64,000 nt of DNA from Marinobacter sp. SS13-12 (GTDB lineage: Bacteria; Pseudomonadota; Gammaproteobacteria; Pseudomonadales; Oleiphilaceae). The stretch is taken from contig NZ_JASSUA010000001.1 of assembly GCF_030227115.1 (NCBI RefSeq), forward strand, positions 2,170,001 through 2,234,000, written 5' to 3'. Of the stretch, positions 44,608 to 53,269 are shown piece after piece. Position 1 is the first letter of the stretch. Every line of letters begins with the position of its first letter. The notes beneath the pieces were generated by a model that saw only the letters and a program-made list of their open reading frames with translations, made no database searches and had not been told where the DNA came from. Made by a program: the position numbers and the translations under genes.

Positions 44608-45372
44608 ATGTTGGCGCATGTTCCCGGTCGTGTGATTGCGCTACTGGCTCTGCTACTGCTTACCGCCTGGGCGCCTGCGGCACTGGCAGATATTCCGGGG
44701 ATACCTGCTTTCACGGTAACGCCGGGCGAAGAAGAAGGCGTACAGGAATACTCGGTATCGCTGCAGATCCTGGCGCTGATGACAGCGCTGACCTTCCTGC
44801 CAGCGATGCTGATGATGATGACGTCTTTTACCCGCATCATCGTGGTGTTTGCCATACTCCGCCAGGCCCTCGGTCTGCAGTCCACACCGTCCAACCAGAT
44901 CCTTCTCGGACTGACCCTGTTCCTCACCATCTTCATCATGAAGCCGGTGCTGGAAGAGGTGAACGAAGTTGCGCTCCAGCCCTACATGGAAGAAGAGCTG
45001 ACATCGCTGGAGGCCGTGGAACAGGCCAGCCAGCCGTTCCGCAAGTTCATGCTGGCCCAGACCCGTGAAAGCGACCTGGGCCTGTTCATGCGCATTGCCG
45101 ATGAACAATACGCCACCGCCCAGGACGTTTCCTTCTGGGTGCTGCTGCCGGCCTTTGTCACCAGCGAGCTGAAAACCGCCTTCCAGATCGGGTTCATCCT
45201 GTTTATTCCGTTTCTCATCATCGACATGGTGGTCGCCAGTGTGCTGATGGCCATGGGTATGATGATGCTGTCGCCGATCATCATTTCGTTGCCATTCAAG
45301 ATCATGCTGTTTGTACTGGTAGACGGCTGGGCCCTGATCATGGGCACCCTGGCCGCCAGTTACGGGTTATAG
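44608..45372 (+). CDS. fliP: flagellar export gate protein FliP
   Basis: FliP is the main subunit of the FliPQR export gate. The 254-aa protein has a cleavable signal peptide (end near AALA), then four membrane helices with the family signatures [29 protein letters not shown] and [25 protein letters not shown]. Five genes fliO-fliR are tightly spaced, typical of a single transcript. Confidence 0.97.
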   Translation: MLAHVPGRVIALLALLLLTAWAPAALADIPGIPAFTVTPGEEEGVQEYSVSLQILALMTALTFLPAMLMMMTSFTRIIVVFAILRQALGLQSTPSNQILLGLTLFLTIFIMKPVLEEVNEVALQPYMEEELTSLEAVEQASQPFRKFMLAQTRESDLGLFMRIADEQYATAQDVSFWVLLPAFVTSELKTAFQIGFILFIPFLIIDMVVASVLMAMGMMMLSPIIISLPFKIMLFVLVDGWALIMGTLAASYGL

Positions 45373-45384
45373 GGGAGTGCAGAC

Positions 45385-45654
45385 ATGACACCCGAAACCG
45401 TTATCGACATCCTCCGTGAAGCCCTGTGGATGATTGTACTGCTGGCAAGCCTGATCATCGGCCCCGGCCTGGTCATCGGCCTGGTGGTCAGTACCTTCCA
45501 GGCCGCCACCCAGATCAACGAACAGACCCTGAGCTTCCTGCCGCGCCTGCTGATCACCCTGATCACCATCATCGTCGCCGGCCCCTGGATGCTCACCCAG
45601 CTTCTTGATCATGCGGAACGGCTGATTACCAGCATTCCCTACCTGATCGGCTGA
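45385..45654 (+). CDS. fliQ: flagellar export gate protein FliQ
   Basis: The 89-aa protein has two hydrophobic helices separated by a short charged turn, with LLASLIIGPGLVIGLVVSTFQAATQINEQTLSFLPRL, which is the FliQ signature. Start spacing is 12 nt after fliP, and fliR follows 6 nt later. Confidence 0.96.
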   Translation: MTPETVIDILREALWMIVLLASLIIGPGLVIGLVVSTFQAATQINEQTLSFLPRLLITLITIIVAGPWMLTQLLDHAERLITSIPYLIG

Positions 45655-45660
45655 CCGGGC

Positions 45661-46443
45661 ATGCCCACAGAAATACCAGCCGACCTGATTAACCAGTGGA
45701 TAGGCCAACACCTCTGGCCACTGTTCCGGCTGGCCAGTTTCATGATGGTCATCCCCTTTATCGGCACCCAACTGGTACCCGCCAGGGTCCGGCTGGGCCT
45801 GGCCCTGCTCATTACCATCCTGGTGGCGCCGATGATACCCCCGGTACCGCAAGTCGACGCCTTCAGCGCGGATGGGGTCATCATCACCCTGCAGCAGATC
45901 CTGATCGGTGTCGGCATGGGCTTCGCCCTGACCGCGTTATTCCAGTTATTCGTCGTCGCTGGTCAGATGATTGCCATGCAAATGGGCCTCGGCTTCGCCT
46001 CCATGGTCGACCCGGCCAACGGTGTAAACGTGCCCGTACTGGCACAGATCTACAGCATCACCATCACACTTCTGTACCTGGCCATGAACGGCCACCTGGT
46101 GGCTTTCGAAGTCTTCATAGAAAGCTTCCGCACCCTCCCCATCGGCCTTGAAGGCCTGGGGCAGGCGGGTGTTTGGGAACTGGCCCACCGCATCAGCTGG
46201 ATGTTCGTCTCCGCAGTGCTGCTGGCCCTGCCGGCGGTAACCGCCGTATTCATCGTCAACATCTCCTTCGGCGTCATGACCCGCGCCGCCCCCCAGATGA
46301 ATATTTTTGCCCTCGGCTTCCCGATTGGCCTGATTTTTGGATTATTTGCCATATGGGTGCTGCACGCCAATTTTCTGCCGCACTTCGAGCAGTACACCAG
46401 GGAAACGTTCGAATTCATGCGAAACCTGCAGGGCCAGCCTTAA
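45661..46443 (+). CDS. fliR: flagellar export gate protein FliR
   Basis: FliR caps the FliPQR gate. The 260-aa membrane protein starts with polar residues and has about six hydrophobic helices, with family landmarks GTQLVPARVRLGLALLIT, AGQMIAMQMGLGFASMVDP and LGFPIGLIFGLFAIW. In many relatives flhB follows at once; here a hairpin element (46507-46615) is inserted and the gap is 199 nt. Confidence 0.96.
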   Translation: MPTEIPADLINQWIGQHLWPLFRLASFMMVIPFIGTQLVPARVRLGLALLITILVAPMIPPVPQVDAFSADGVIITLQQILIGVGMGFALTALFQLFVVAGQMIAMQMGLGFASMVDPANGVNVPVLAQIYSITITLLYLAMNGHLVAFEVFIESFRTLPIGLEGLGQAGVWELAHRISWMFVSAVLLALPAVTAVFIVNISFGVMTRAAPQMNIFALGFPIGLIFGLFAIWVLHANFLPHFEQYTRETFEFMRNLQGQP

Positions 46444-46506
46444 CCGCTAACCACCAACTGACAGGAAAGGTGGTATTGGTTCGGATCTGACACTGTAGTT
46501 CGCAGA

Positions 46507-46615
46507 GGTCGGTGGGGATGGCTATCCAAAACTGTGCGGAGCCATGGATGGCGGAGCTCAAGCGCCACATGGATGTGCCGAAGGAGCGTGTTTTGGATAG
46601 CCATCCCCACCGGCC
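46507..46615. repeat. structured hairpin element, copy B (reversed core)
   Basis: Arms 46507-46532 and 46590-46615 pair over 26 positions with a single G-T mismatch. The core is the reverse complement of copies A and C. Compared with them one inner arm pair is changed on both sides (GCTATCC/GGATAGC in place of GCTTTCC/GGAAAGC), while one of the small inner hairpins is partly degraded. It lies in the fliR-flhB gap, ending 27 nt before the flhB start. Confidence 0.9.
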
Positions 46616-46642
46616 GATACTCCGAATCAAAGAAGACAAAAC

Positions 46643-47779
46643 ATGGCCGAAGAAAACGACAACAGCCAGGAGAAAACCGAAGAGGCCACCCCCCGAAGGC
46701 TGGAAAAGGCCAAGGAGGATGGCCAGACCGCGCGTTCCAAAGAACTGGCCACCATGGCAGTCCTGCTGGCCGGCGCCGGCGGCCTGCTGGTATTCGGAGC
46801 CTCCATGGGCGCCTCCATGGAAAGCATCATGCGGGACAGCTTCACCATAGAGCGCTCCGCTATTTTCGATACCCGCCACATGAGCGTTCAGCTGCTGGCG
46901 TCAGCGAAGGAAGCGGCCCTCGCCCTGGCTCCACTGCTGATCGTGCTGCTGATTGCAGCCATCGCCGGCTCCATCGGCATCGGCGGCCTGCTGGTCAGTG
47001 GCAAGGCCATCGCACCAAAACTCAATCGCATGGACCCCCTCAAGGGCCTGAAACGCATGTTTTCCCTGCGCTCTCTGATCGAACTGGTCAAAGCCATCCT
47101 GAAAGTGGGCCTTGTGATGGCTGTGGCCATTTTGATCCTCAACCTGCGCACGGACGACCTCCTCAGCATCTCGGAAGAGTCTGTCAGGCCCGCCATGGAG
47201 CACGTGCTGTGGACCCTGGGCTGGAGCTTTTTCGTCCTCGCCTGCGCCACCATCGTCATTGCTGCGATCGACGTACCTTTCCAGATCTTCGATCACCAGA
47301 AAAAGCTGCGCATGACCAAGCAGGAGGTGAAGGACGAGTACAAGGACACCGAAGGCAAGCCGGAAGTGAAAGGCAAGATTCGTCAGCTGCAGCGGGAAAT
47401 GGCCCAGCGCCGGATGATGCAGGATGTGCCGGGTGCTGATGTGGTGATCACCAACCCGACCCATTACGCGGTGGCGTTGAAGTACGACCAGAAGAAGATG
47501 GCGGCGCCCATTGTGGTGGCGAAGGGTTCTGACGAAACGGCCTTCAAGATCATGGAGATTGCCCGGGAACACAAGGTGGATATCCTCCGCACGCCGCCTC
47601 TGACCCGGGCGGTTTACCACAACACCGAGGTGGGTGGTGAAATTCCGGATGGCCTGTACATGGCGATTGCCCAGGTTCTTGCCTACGTATTCCAGCTTCG
47701 CCAGTTCCGCAAGGGGCGCGGCCAGAAACCCCATGTTCCGGATTTTCCGATTCCTTCGGATTTGCGGCGGGATGTTTAG
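46643..47779 (+). CDS. flhB: flagellar export switch protein FlhB
   Basis: FlhB sets the export substrate class and cuts itself at an NPTH site, here Asn271-Pro272-Thr273-His274. The 378-aa protein has a charged N-terminus (QEKTEEATPRRLEKAKEDGQ), four membrane helices (about 30-215) and the cytoplasmic autoprotease domain. No clear ribosome site lies directly before the ATG, only AGAAGA; the gene starts 27 nt after hairpin element copy B, so its expression may depend on readthrough of that structure. The next motility gene on this strand, flhA, is 3.3 kb away. Confidence 0.96.
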   Translation: MAEENDNSQEKTEEATPRRLEKAKEDGQTARSKELATMAVLLAGAGGLLVFGASMGASMESIMRDSFTIERSAIFDTRHMSVQLLASAKEAALALAPLLIVLLIAAIAGSIGIGGLLVSGKAIAPKLNRMDPLKGLKRMFSLRSLIELVKAILKVGLVMAVAILILNLRTDDLLSISEESVRPAMEHVLWTLGWSFFVLACATIVIAAIDVPFQIFDHQKKLRMTKQEVKDEYKDTEGKPEVKGKIRQLQREMAQRRMMQDVPGADVVITNPTHYAVALKYDQKKMAAPIVVAKGSDETAFKIMEIAREHKVDILRTPPLTRAVYHNTEVGGEIPDGLYMAIAQVLAYVFQLRQFRKGRGQKPHVPDFPIPSDLRRDV

Positions 47780-47820
47780 TGGGGTGTTTGCCTGCTTGTA
47801 GCCTTCTGATGGCGGAGGAG

Positions 47821-47930
47821 GTGGTTCGTCGGGTGGGCTTTCCAAAACACGCTCAAGCACATCCCTGTGGCGCTTGAGCTCCGCCATCCATGGCTCCGCA
47901 CAGTTTTGGAAAGCCCACCCGACGAACCAC
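47821..47930. repeat. structured hairpin element, copy C
   Basis: Arms 47821-47848 and 47903-47930 are perfectly complementary over 28 nt. The core is the same as copy A. The outer 15 nt of the arms share nothing with copy A or B but are perfectly self-paired. It lies after flhB and before the convergent methyltransferase gene, where it could act as a terminator although no T-run follows. Confidence 0.92.
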
Positions 47931-47956
47931 GTTCGGCCTCTCAGATAACTCCAAAC

Positions 47957-48041
47957 GTAGGTCGGATTAGCGAAGCGTAATCCGACGCTGTGCCTCGGCC
48001 ATACAACATTTGTCGGATTACGCTTCGCTAATCCGACCTAC
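47957..48041. repeat. REP-like inverted pair
   Basis: The arms 47957-47986 and 48012-48041 are perfect reverse complements, each a small palindromic hairpin with the GTAGGTCGGATTAG head. They differ from the pair at 4719-4806 at the inner tip (CGAAGCG in place of CCGCAGGCG). They stand between convergent genes, next to hairpin element copy C. Confidence 0.88.
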
Positions 48042-48052
48042 AAGTGTGCAGG

Positions 48053-48928
48053 TCAGGACCGAGCTTCAATAACCCGAACCATGGGATCATGCCGGCTTTC
48101 GGGAATCGGAAGGCGACCATAAAAGTCCGCAGGATTGTGGACCGCTACAGAAGGGAACCCGCATGCAGCGAAATGCTCAGCGGCCTGCTGGTCGTTCAGG
48201 AAATGAAAGCTGACATCACTCCGGGTAACCGCCCCCAGTAAACCGCCGAGGGACTTCAGCGTTCCTCGCAGCAGCGGCTGGCCTGGCATCAGGTAGCTTT
48301 CCGACAGGTAGACCGAGCCCGGGCGCTGTTGCATCAGCTGGGCAAGGCGTTTCCAGAACTCTGAAATGACCGGCAGTGAGAAGTAACTGGTCAGGCCCTC
48401 GGTGACGACAACCATGGGTTCGTTGTTGTTGAAAGCTCTTTCCACCACCGCCTCCAGTGCCTGCTCGCCCGACTCCGCCAGAATATCGACAGGCGTGACC
48501 TGATGGCGATCGCCCAGGCGACCGGCTACCAGCAACCGTGCAGCTTTGCGGGTGGCCATGCCGGGGAGGTCGGCTTCCACCATGTGGAGCAGGGGGTGTT
48601 TGTCCCGCAATCGGATACCCCGGGACGACATGCCACAGGCAATTTCCAGCACCTGGGTGACGCCCCGTTCGAGGGCCTGCTCGATCAGGTGGTCGATAAT
48701 CAGGTGGCGTTGCAGCAGGAAGGTGCGGATGCTGCCGCCGATGAGGGCCTTGCTGCTGGCTTCGAATGGGGTCATCAGGTGGTAGAGCCAACGGCCCTGG
48801 TCGGTGGCGAGTACGTCGTCCGAAAGCCCGTGCCGGTGCCAGACGGCACCGGTATAGAGGGCGGTGAAGCTGATGCCGGAGCTGTCAGCTTTTTTGCTCG
48901 GACTTTTGTCAGAGGGTGTCGTGTTCAT
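48053..48928 (-). CDS. SAM-dependent methyltransferase, leucine carboxyl methyltransferase-like
   Basis: The 291-aa protein resembles the PPM1/COG3315 group of methyltransferases: a SAM-binding segment VLEIACGMSSRGIRL, an acidic motif HMVEADLPGMA, and the group's VVVTEGLTSYF stretch (usually V-x-EG-x-x-x-Y). The ATG at 48928 overlaps the end of the upstream uraA gene by 20 nt, so it is translationally coupled to upp-uraA; the longer frame inside uraA is not needed. Substrate unknown. Its position in a pyrimidine salvage operon is not explained by known functions of the family. Confidence 0.78.
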   Translation of the reverse strand: MNTTPSDKSPSKKADSSGISFTALYTGAVWHRHGLSDDVLATDQGRWLYHLMTPFEASSKALIGGSIRTFLLQRHLIIDHLIEQALERGVTQVLEIACGMSSRGIRLRDKHPLLHMVEADLPGMATRKAARLLVAGRLGDRHQVTPVDILAESGEQALEAVVERAFNNNEPMVVVTEGLTSYFSLPVISEFWKRLAQLMQQRPGSVYLSESYLMPGQPLLRGTLKSLGGLLGAVTRSDVSFHFLNDQQAAEHFAACGFPSVAVHNPADFYGRLPIPESRHDPMVRVIEARS

Positions 48929-50165
48929 GGATCTTTTTACCCCACGCCTCGCCACTGCCGGGAAGGACCAGGTTGAGGGCGATGGCCACCACGGCGCACA
49001 GGGCGATGCCCTCGATATTGCCTATGGCCATGCCACCAATGCCGAACACCAGGGTGATGGCCACGATGACCAGGTTGCGGGCCTGTGACAGGTCTACCTG
49101 GTGGCGGATCAGGGTGTTCAGGCCTACCACCGCAATCGAGCCGAATAACAGGCACAGGATGCCGCCCATGACCGGCGCCGGTATGGTCTGCAGGGCGGCA
49201 CCGAACTTGCCTACGAAGGCCAGTACGATAGCGATGCAGGCGGCCCAGATCATTACTTTCGGGTTGAAGTTTTTGGTCAGCACCACGGCGCCGGTGACTT
49301 CGGAATAGGTGGTGTTGGGCGGGCCACCGAGGGCAGAGGCCGCGCTGGTGGCCAGGCCGTCACCCAGCAGGGTGCGGTGCAGGCCGGGTTTTACCAGGTA
49401 GTTTTTGCGGGTAACTGTGCCGATGGCGAGGATGTCGCCGATGTGTTCGATGGCCGGTGCTATCGCAACCGGAATCATGAACAGGATAGCCGCCCAGCTG
49501 AACTCCGGTGTCACAAAGTTGGGAACGGCAAACCAGGGCGCTTCGGTGATAGGTGACAGGTCCACGATGCCGGCGATGGCCGAGAGAATGTAACCCACAA
49601 TGATGCCGAACATGATCGGGATCAGCCGGAAAATGCCGCTGGACCAGACCGCCATGATCACCGTTATCGTCAGGGAGATCATCGCGATCCAGATGGCGGT
49701 GTCATAGGGTACCAGTTGCTCGGCGCCATCGCCGGTGCGGCCGGAGGCCATGTGAACGGCGACCGGGGCCAGGCCAAGGCCGATTACCATGATCACCGGG
49801 CCAATGACCACCGGGGGCAGCAGGCGGGTAATGAAGCCTGTGCCACGCAGGCGCACAGCGCCACTCAGGACGATGTAGAGAATACCCGCAGCCATCAGGC
49901 CACCCAGGGTTTCCTCAAGTCCAAACCGGCTCTTGGCAGCGATGATTGGCGCGATAAACGCAAAGGAAGACGCCAGGAAGATGGGGATCTGGCCGCCGGT
50001 GACGATGTGGAAAATCAGGGTGCCAATGCCGGCAGTGAACAGCGCAACGTTGGGGTCCATGCCGGTGATCAGCGGCATCAATACCAGTGCGCCGAAGGCC
50101 ACCAGTAACATCTGCGAGCCCGCAATGGCCTGTTTCCAGACCGGGTCGTTCAGGTGGTCCTGCAT
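48909..50165 (-). CDS. uraA: uracil permease (NCS2 family)
   Basis: The 418-aa inner-membrane transporter has about 14 hydrophobic segments. The NCS2 landmarks are LVAFGALVLMPLITGMDPNVALFTAGIGTLIFH in the first helices, the substrate-site Glu in PAIEHIGDI, and the late LGGPPNTTYSEVTGA motif. It brings uracil into the cell by proton symport. It follows upp by 2 nt in the same direction, as in many uracil salvage operons, so uraA is the best call rather than a xanthine transporter. Confidence 0.92.
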   Translation of the reverse strand: MQDHLNDPVWKQAIAGSQMLLVAFGALVLMPLITGMDPNVALFTAGIGTLIFHIVTGGQIPIFLASSFAFIAPIIAAKSRFGLEETLGGLMAAGILYIVLSGAVRLRGTGFITRLLPPVVIGPVIMVIGLGLAPVAVHMASGRTGDGAEQLVPYDTAIWIAMISLTITVIMAVWSSGIFRLIPIMFGIIVGYILSAIAGIVDLSPITEAPWFAVPNFVTPEFSWAAILFMIPVAIAPAIEHIGDILAIGTVTRKNYLVKPGLHRTLLGDGLATSAASALGGPPNTTYSEVTGAVVLTKNFNPKVMIWAACIAIVLAFVGKFGAALQTIPAPVMGGILCLLFGSIAVVGLNTLIRHQVDLSQARNLVIVAITLVFGIGGMAIGNIEGIALCAVVAIALNLVLPGSGEAWGKKIHEHDTL

Positions 50166-50167
50166 GA

Positions 50168-50806
50168 TCAGACGTCCTTCTGCTTGGTGCCGAAAATCTT
50201 GTCGCCGGCATCGCCAAGGCCGGGGAGGATATAGCCTTTCTCGTTCAGCCGCTCGTCAATGGATGCGGTGTAGATGGATACATCCGGGTGCTTTTCCAGC
50301 ACCTTTTCTATGCCTTCCGGCGCGGCGACCAGCACCAGCGCACGTATTTCCGTACTGCCCGCTTTTTTCAGCAGATCAATGGTGGAAATCATGGAGCCAC
50401 CCGTGGCCAGCATCGGATCCACAATCATCGCCATACGCTGGTCAAGCTCGCCCACCAGCTTCTCAAGATAGGTGCTGGCTTCGAGGGTTTCTTCATTTCT
50501 TACCTGGCCGACAACGCTCACGCGGGCGCCAGGAATCAGGGTCAGTACGCCGTCCAGCATACCCATGCCGGCGCGTAGAATTGGAACAACGGTGATCTTC
50601 TTGCCTTGAATCTGTTCGATCTCGACCGGGCCGGCCCAGCCTTCAATGGTTTTCTTCTGCAGCGAGAAATCCTTGGTGGCCTCGTAGGTCAGCAGGGCGC
50701 CCACTTCCTGGGCCAGCTCCCGGAAATTCTTGGTGCTGATGTCGGCGCGGCGCATCAGGCCTAGCTTGTGGCGGATCAGCGGGTGTTTCACCTCGTGAAT
50801 GGGCAT
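50168..50806 (-). CDS. upp: uracil phosphoribosyltransferase
   Basis: Upp converts uracil and PRPP to UMP. The 212-aa protein has the PRPP-binding [10 protein letters not shown] (130-139), [12 protein letters not shown], and the C-terminal uracil-binding [12 protein letters not shown]. The ATG at 50806 follows GGTGAG; the longer frame has no such site. First gene of upp-uraA-methyltransferase on the minus strand, placed between flhB and flhA of the flagellar locus. Confidence 0.96.
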   Translation of the reverse strand: MPIHEVKHPLIRHKLGLMRRADISTKNFRELAQEVGALLTYEATKDFSLQKKTIEGWAGPVEIEQIQGKKITVVPILRAGMGMLDGVLTLIPGARVSVVGQVRNEETLEASTYLEKLVGELDQRMAMIVDPMLATGGSMISTIDLLKKAGSTEIRALVLVAAPEGIEKVLEKHPDVSIYTASIDERLNEKGYILPGLGDAGDKIFGTKQKDV

Positions 50807-50940
50807 GGGCTCACCTTTTTTGCGTTCTGGTCTGTGGCTGAATGCTGAATGTTGGCGCGGCGCAAAGGCCGGCAAATGGCGCAAGGATACCGTATATCGA
50901 CAGGTCCGTCAGGCATGGTGGAGATAAAAACCCTGAGGGC

Positions 50941-50956
50941 TGGTACGGATCTTGCG
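50941..50956 (+). promoter_or_regulatory. sigma-54 promoter of flhA
   Basis: TGGTACGGATCTTGCG keeps GG and TTGC at -24/-12 with one base different from the consensus, 84 nt before flhA. Confidence 0.85.
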
Positions 50957-51040
50957 AACACACCTTCAATTGATGCGTCGGCGTCAAAAAAACCACCCGC
51001 GAAAGACCGCGGTTAACCGCTTATCGGAGAGTTTCCCGGC

Positions 51041-53209
51041 ATGGACCGAGCGTTTGTCCTCAATAATGTCAAATCCCTGACGCGGGGTAATCTGGGCGTA
51101 CCCATCATGCTGATGGGACTGCTGGGCATGATGATACTGCCCATGCCGGCATTCATGCTGGACGTGTTTTTTACCTTCAACATCACTCTCTCCATCGTGA
51201 TATTGCTGGTGTGCGTGTACGCCCTGCGCCCTATGGAATTTGCGTCCTTTCCCACGGTATTGCTGGTGGCCACGCTGCTCAGGTTGGCGCTCAACGTTGC
51301 GTCCACCCGGATCGTACTGCTCAATGGCCATGAAGGCGGGGACGCTGCCGGTAAAGTCATCGAATCCTTCGGGGCGGTGCTGATCGGTGGTAACTACGCG
51401 GTTGGCCTGGTGGTGTTTGCCATCCTCATGATCATCAACTTCCTAGTGGTTACCAAAGGTGCCGGCCGGGTCTCGGAGGTCAGTGCGCGGTTTACCCTGG
51501 ATGCCATGCCCGGCAAACAGATGGCCATAGATGCGGATCTCAATGCCGGCCTGATCAACCAGGACGAGGCCAAGCACCGTCGATCCGAGATCGCCCAGGA
51601 AGCCGATTTCTACGGGTCCATGGACGGTGCCAGCAAGTTCGTCAAGGGCGACGCCGTCGCCGGCTTGCTGATTCTCGCCATCAACCTGATTGGCGGTATC
51701 GCCATCGGTATGGTGCAGCACGGCCTGGATTTTGGTACCGCCACCCAGAACTACGCGCTGTTGACCATTGGTGACGGTCTGGTGGCGCAGATTCCGTCGC
51801 TGTTGCTGTCGACGTCTGCCGCCATCATGGTTACCCGCGTAACCTCCAGCCAGGATATGGGTGGGCAGATACTCCAGCAGATGTTCAATGCGCCCAAGGC
51901 CCTGGGTATTGCGGCGGTGATTCTGGTCATTCTCGGCCTGATTCCGGGCATGCCTCACATCGCCTTTCTCGGTCTTGGCGCCATTTCCGGTGGCATTGCA
52001 TGGTATATCTGGCAGCAGGAGCGCCAGACCATTGAGGAAGAGGGGGTGTTTCCGGTCAGGGGCGGCGGCGCAAGACCGACTGGCCGGGATATTCCCTCCG
52101 TTGGTGATGGTGGGGACCAGGGTGCCCAGCTTCCGGCGCCGGGTGAGACACGTGAGCTGGGCTGGGATGATGTGGCGACGGTGGACATCGTTGGCCTGGA
52201 GGTCGGCTACCGTCTGATTCCCCTGGTGGACAAATCCCAGGGTGGTCAGCTGCTGAGCCGGATCAAGGGTGTGCGCAAGAAGCTCTCCCAGGATATGGGG
52301 TTCCTGATGCCCTCGGTTCACATCCGCGACAACCTCGACCTGATGCCCAACGTGTACCGCATTACCCTGATGGGCGTGACCATCGCCGAGGCCGAAATCC
52401 ATCCGGACCGGGAGCTGGCCATCGATCCCGGCCAGGTGTTTGGCAAGATCGAAGGTATTGAGGGCAAGGACCCCGCCTTTGGTCTGGATGCCAGCTGGAT
52501 AGAGCCGGACAAGAAGGACCAGGCGCAGACCCTGGGCTATACCGTGGTGGATGCCAGTACCGTAGTGGCCACACACCTCAACCAGATCCTCCAGAAGCAC
52601 GCCCATGAATTGCTGGGTCACGAGGAGGTCCAGAAATGGCTGGATCAGCTTGAAAAGGTGTCTCCGAAGCTGGCGGAAGAGCTGGTTCCCACCACCGTCT
52701 CCATCAGCCTGCTGTTGAAAGTGCTGCAGAGCCTGTTGAAGGAAGAGGTGCCAATCCGCGATATGCGCTCGATCGCCGAGGCCATCGTGAACGTACATCC
52801 GAAGAGCCAGGACCCGAAACTGCTGACCACGGTTGCCCGTCAGTCCCTGCGCCGGATGATTGTCCAGAGCATCTGTGGCAACGATTCCGAAATCCCGGTG
52901 ATCACGCTGGATCCAGACCTGGAACAGTTATTGCTAAAGTCCATGCAGCAGAGTCAACAATCCGGCGGTCAGGAAGACATCGGGCTGGTGCTGGAACCGA
53001 ATATGGTCGAGAAGCTCCAGCGTTCACTCCAGGACAGCGTCCAGCGCCAGGAGATGCTGGGCAAGCCGGCGATACTGCTGGTGTCCGGGCCGCTACGGCC
53101 GGTACTGGCAAAGTTTGCAAGTTTCGGGGTTGAGCGATTGCACGTGTTGTCGTACCAGGAAATACCGGATAACAAACAGATCACCATTGTGGCATCCGTT
53201 GGCCAGTAA
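51041..53209 (+). CDS. flhA: flagellar export apparatus protein FlhA
   Basis: FlhA is the nonameric inner-membrane export component that receives substrate-chaperone complexes. The 722-aa protein has eight membrane helices in the first 330 residues, with the FHIPEP signature (RPMEFASFPTVLLVATLLRL), a linker with Gly-rich and Pro-rich residues, and the large cytoplasmic domain (about 360-722). GGAGA lies 10 nt upstream of the start. A sigma-54 site precedes it. flhF, fleN and fliA follow in the same direction and are probably co-transcribed. Confidence 0.97.
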   Translation: MDRAFVLNNVKSLTRGNLGVPIMLMGLLGMMILPMPAFMLDVFFTFNITLSIVILLVCVYALRPMEFASFPTVLLVATLLRLALNVASTRIVLLNGHEGGDAAGKVIESFGAVLIGGNYAVGLVVFAILMIINFLVVTKGAGRVSEVSARFTLDAMPGKQMAIDADLNAGLINQDEAKHRRSEIAQEADFYGSMDGASKFVKGDAVAGLLILAINLIGGIAIGMVQHGLDFGTATQNYALLTIGDGLVAQIPSLLLSTSAAIMVTRVTSSQDMGGQILQQMFNAPKALGIAAVILVILGLIPGMPHIAFLGLGAISGGIAWYIWQQERQTIEEEGVFPVRGGGARPTGRDIPSVGDGGDQGAQLPAPGETRELGWDDVATVDIVGLEVGYRLIPLVDKSQGGQLLSRIKGVRKKLSQDMGFLMPSVHIRDNLDLMPNVYRITLMGVTIAEAEIHPDRELAIDPGQVFGKIEGIEGKDPAFGLDASWIEPDKKDQAQTLGYTVVDASTVVATHLNQILQKHAHELLGHEEVQKWLDQLEKVSPKLAEELVPTTVSISLLLKVLQSLLKEEVPIRDMRSIAEAIVNVHPKSQDPKLLTTVARQSLRRMIVQSICGNDSEIPVITLDPDLEQLLLKSMQQSQQSGGQEDIGLVLEPNMVEKLQRSLQDSVQRQEMLGKPAILLVSGPLRPVLAKFASFGVERLHVLSYQEIPDNKQITIVASVGQ

Positions 53210-53269
53210 AGGCCGCGGACGGCAAGGCGGAAGGCGCCACACAGCGCTGACCGGGGAGGAAGAGTCATC

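Noticed and set aside
46901..47887. 328-aa minus-strand ORF opposite flhB
   Set aside because: It starts in the hairpin element and runs antisense to flhB; His/Gln/Arg-rich composition marks it as a shadow frame.
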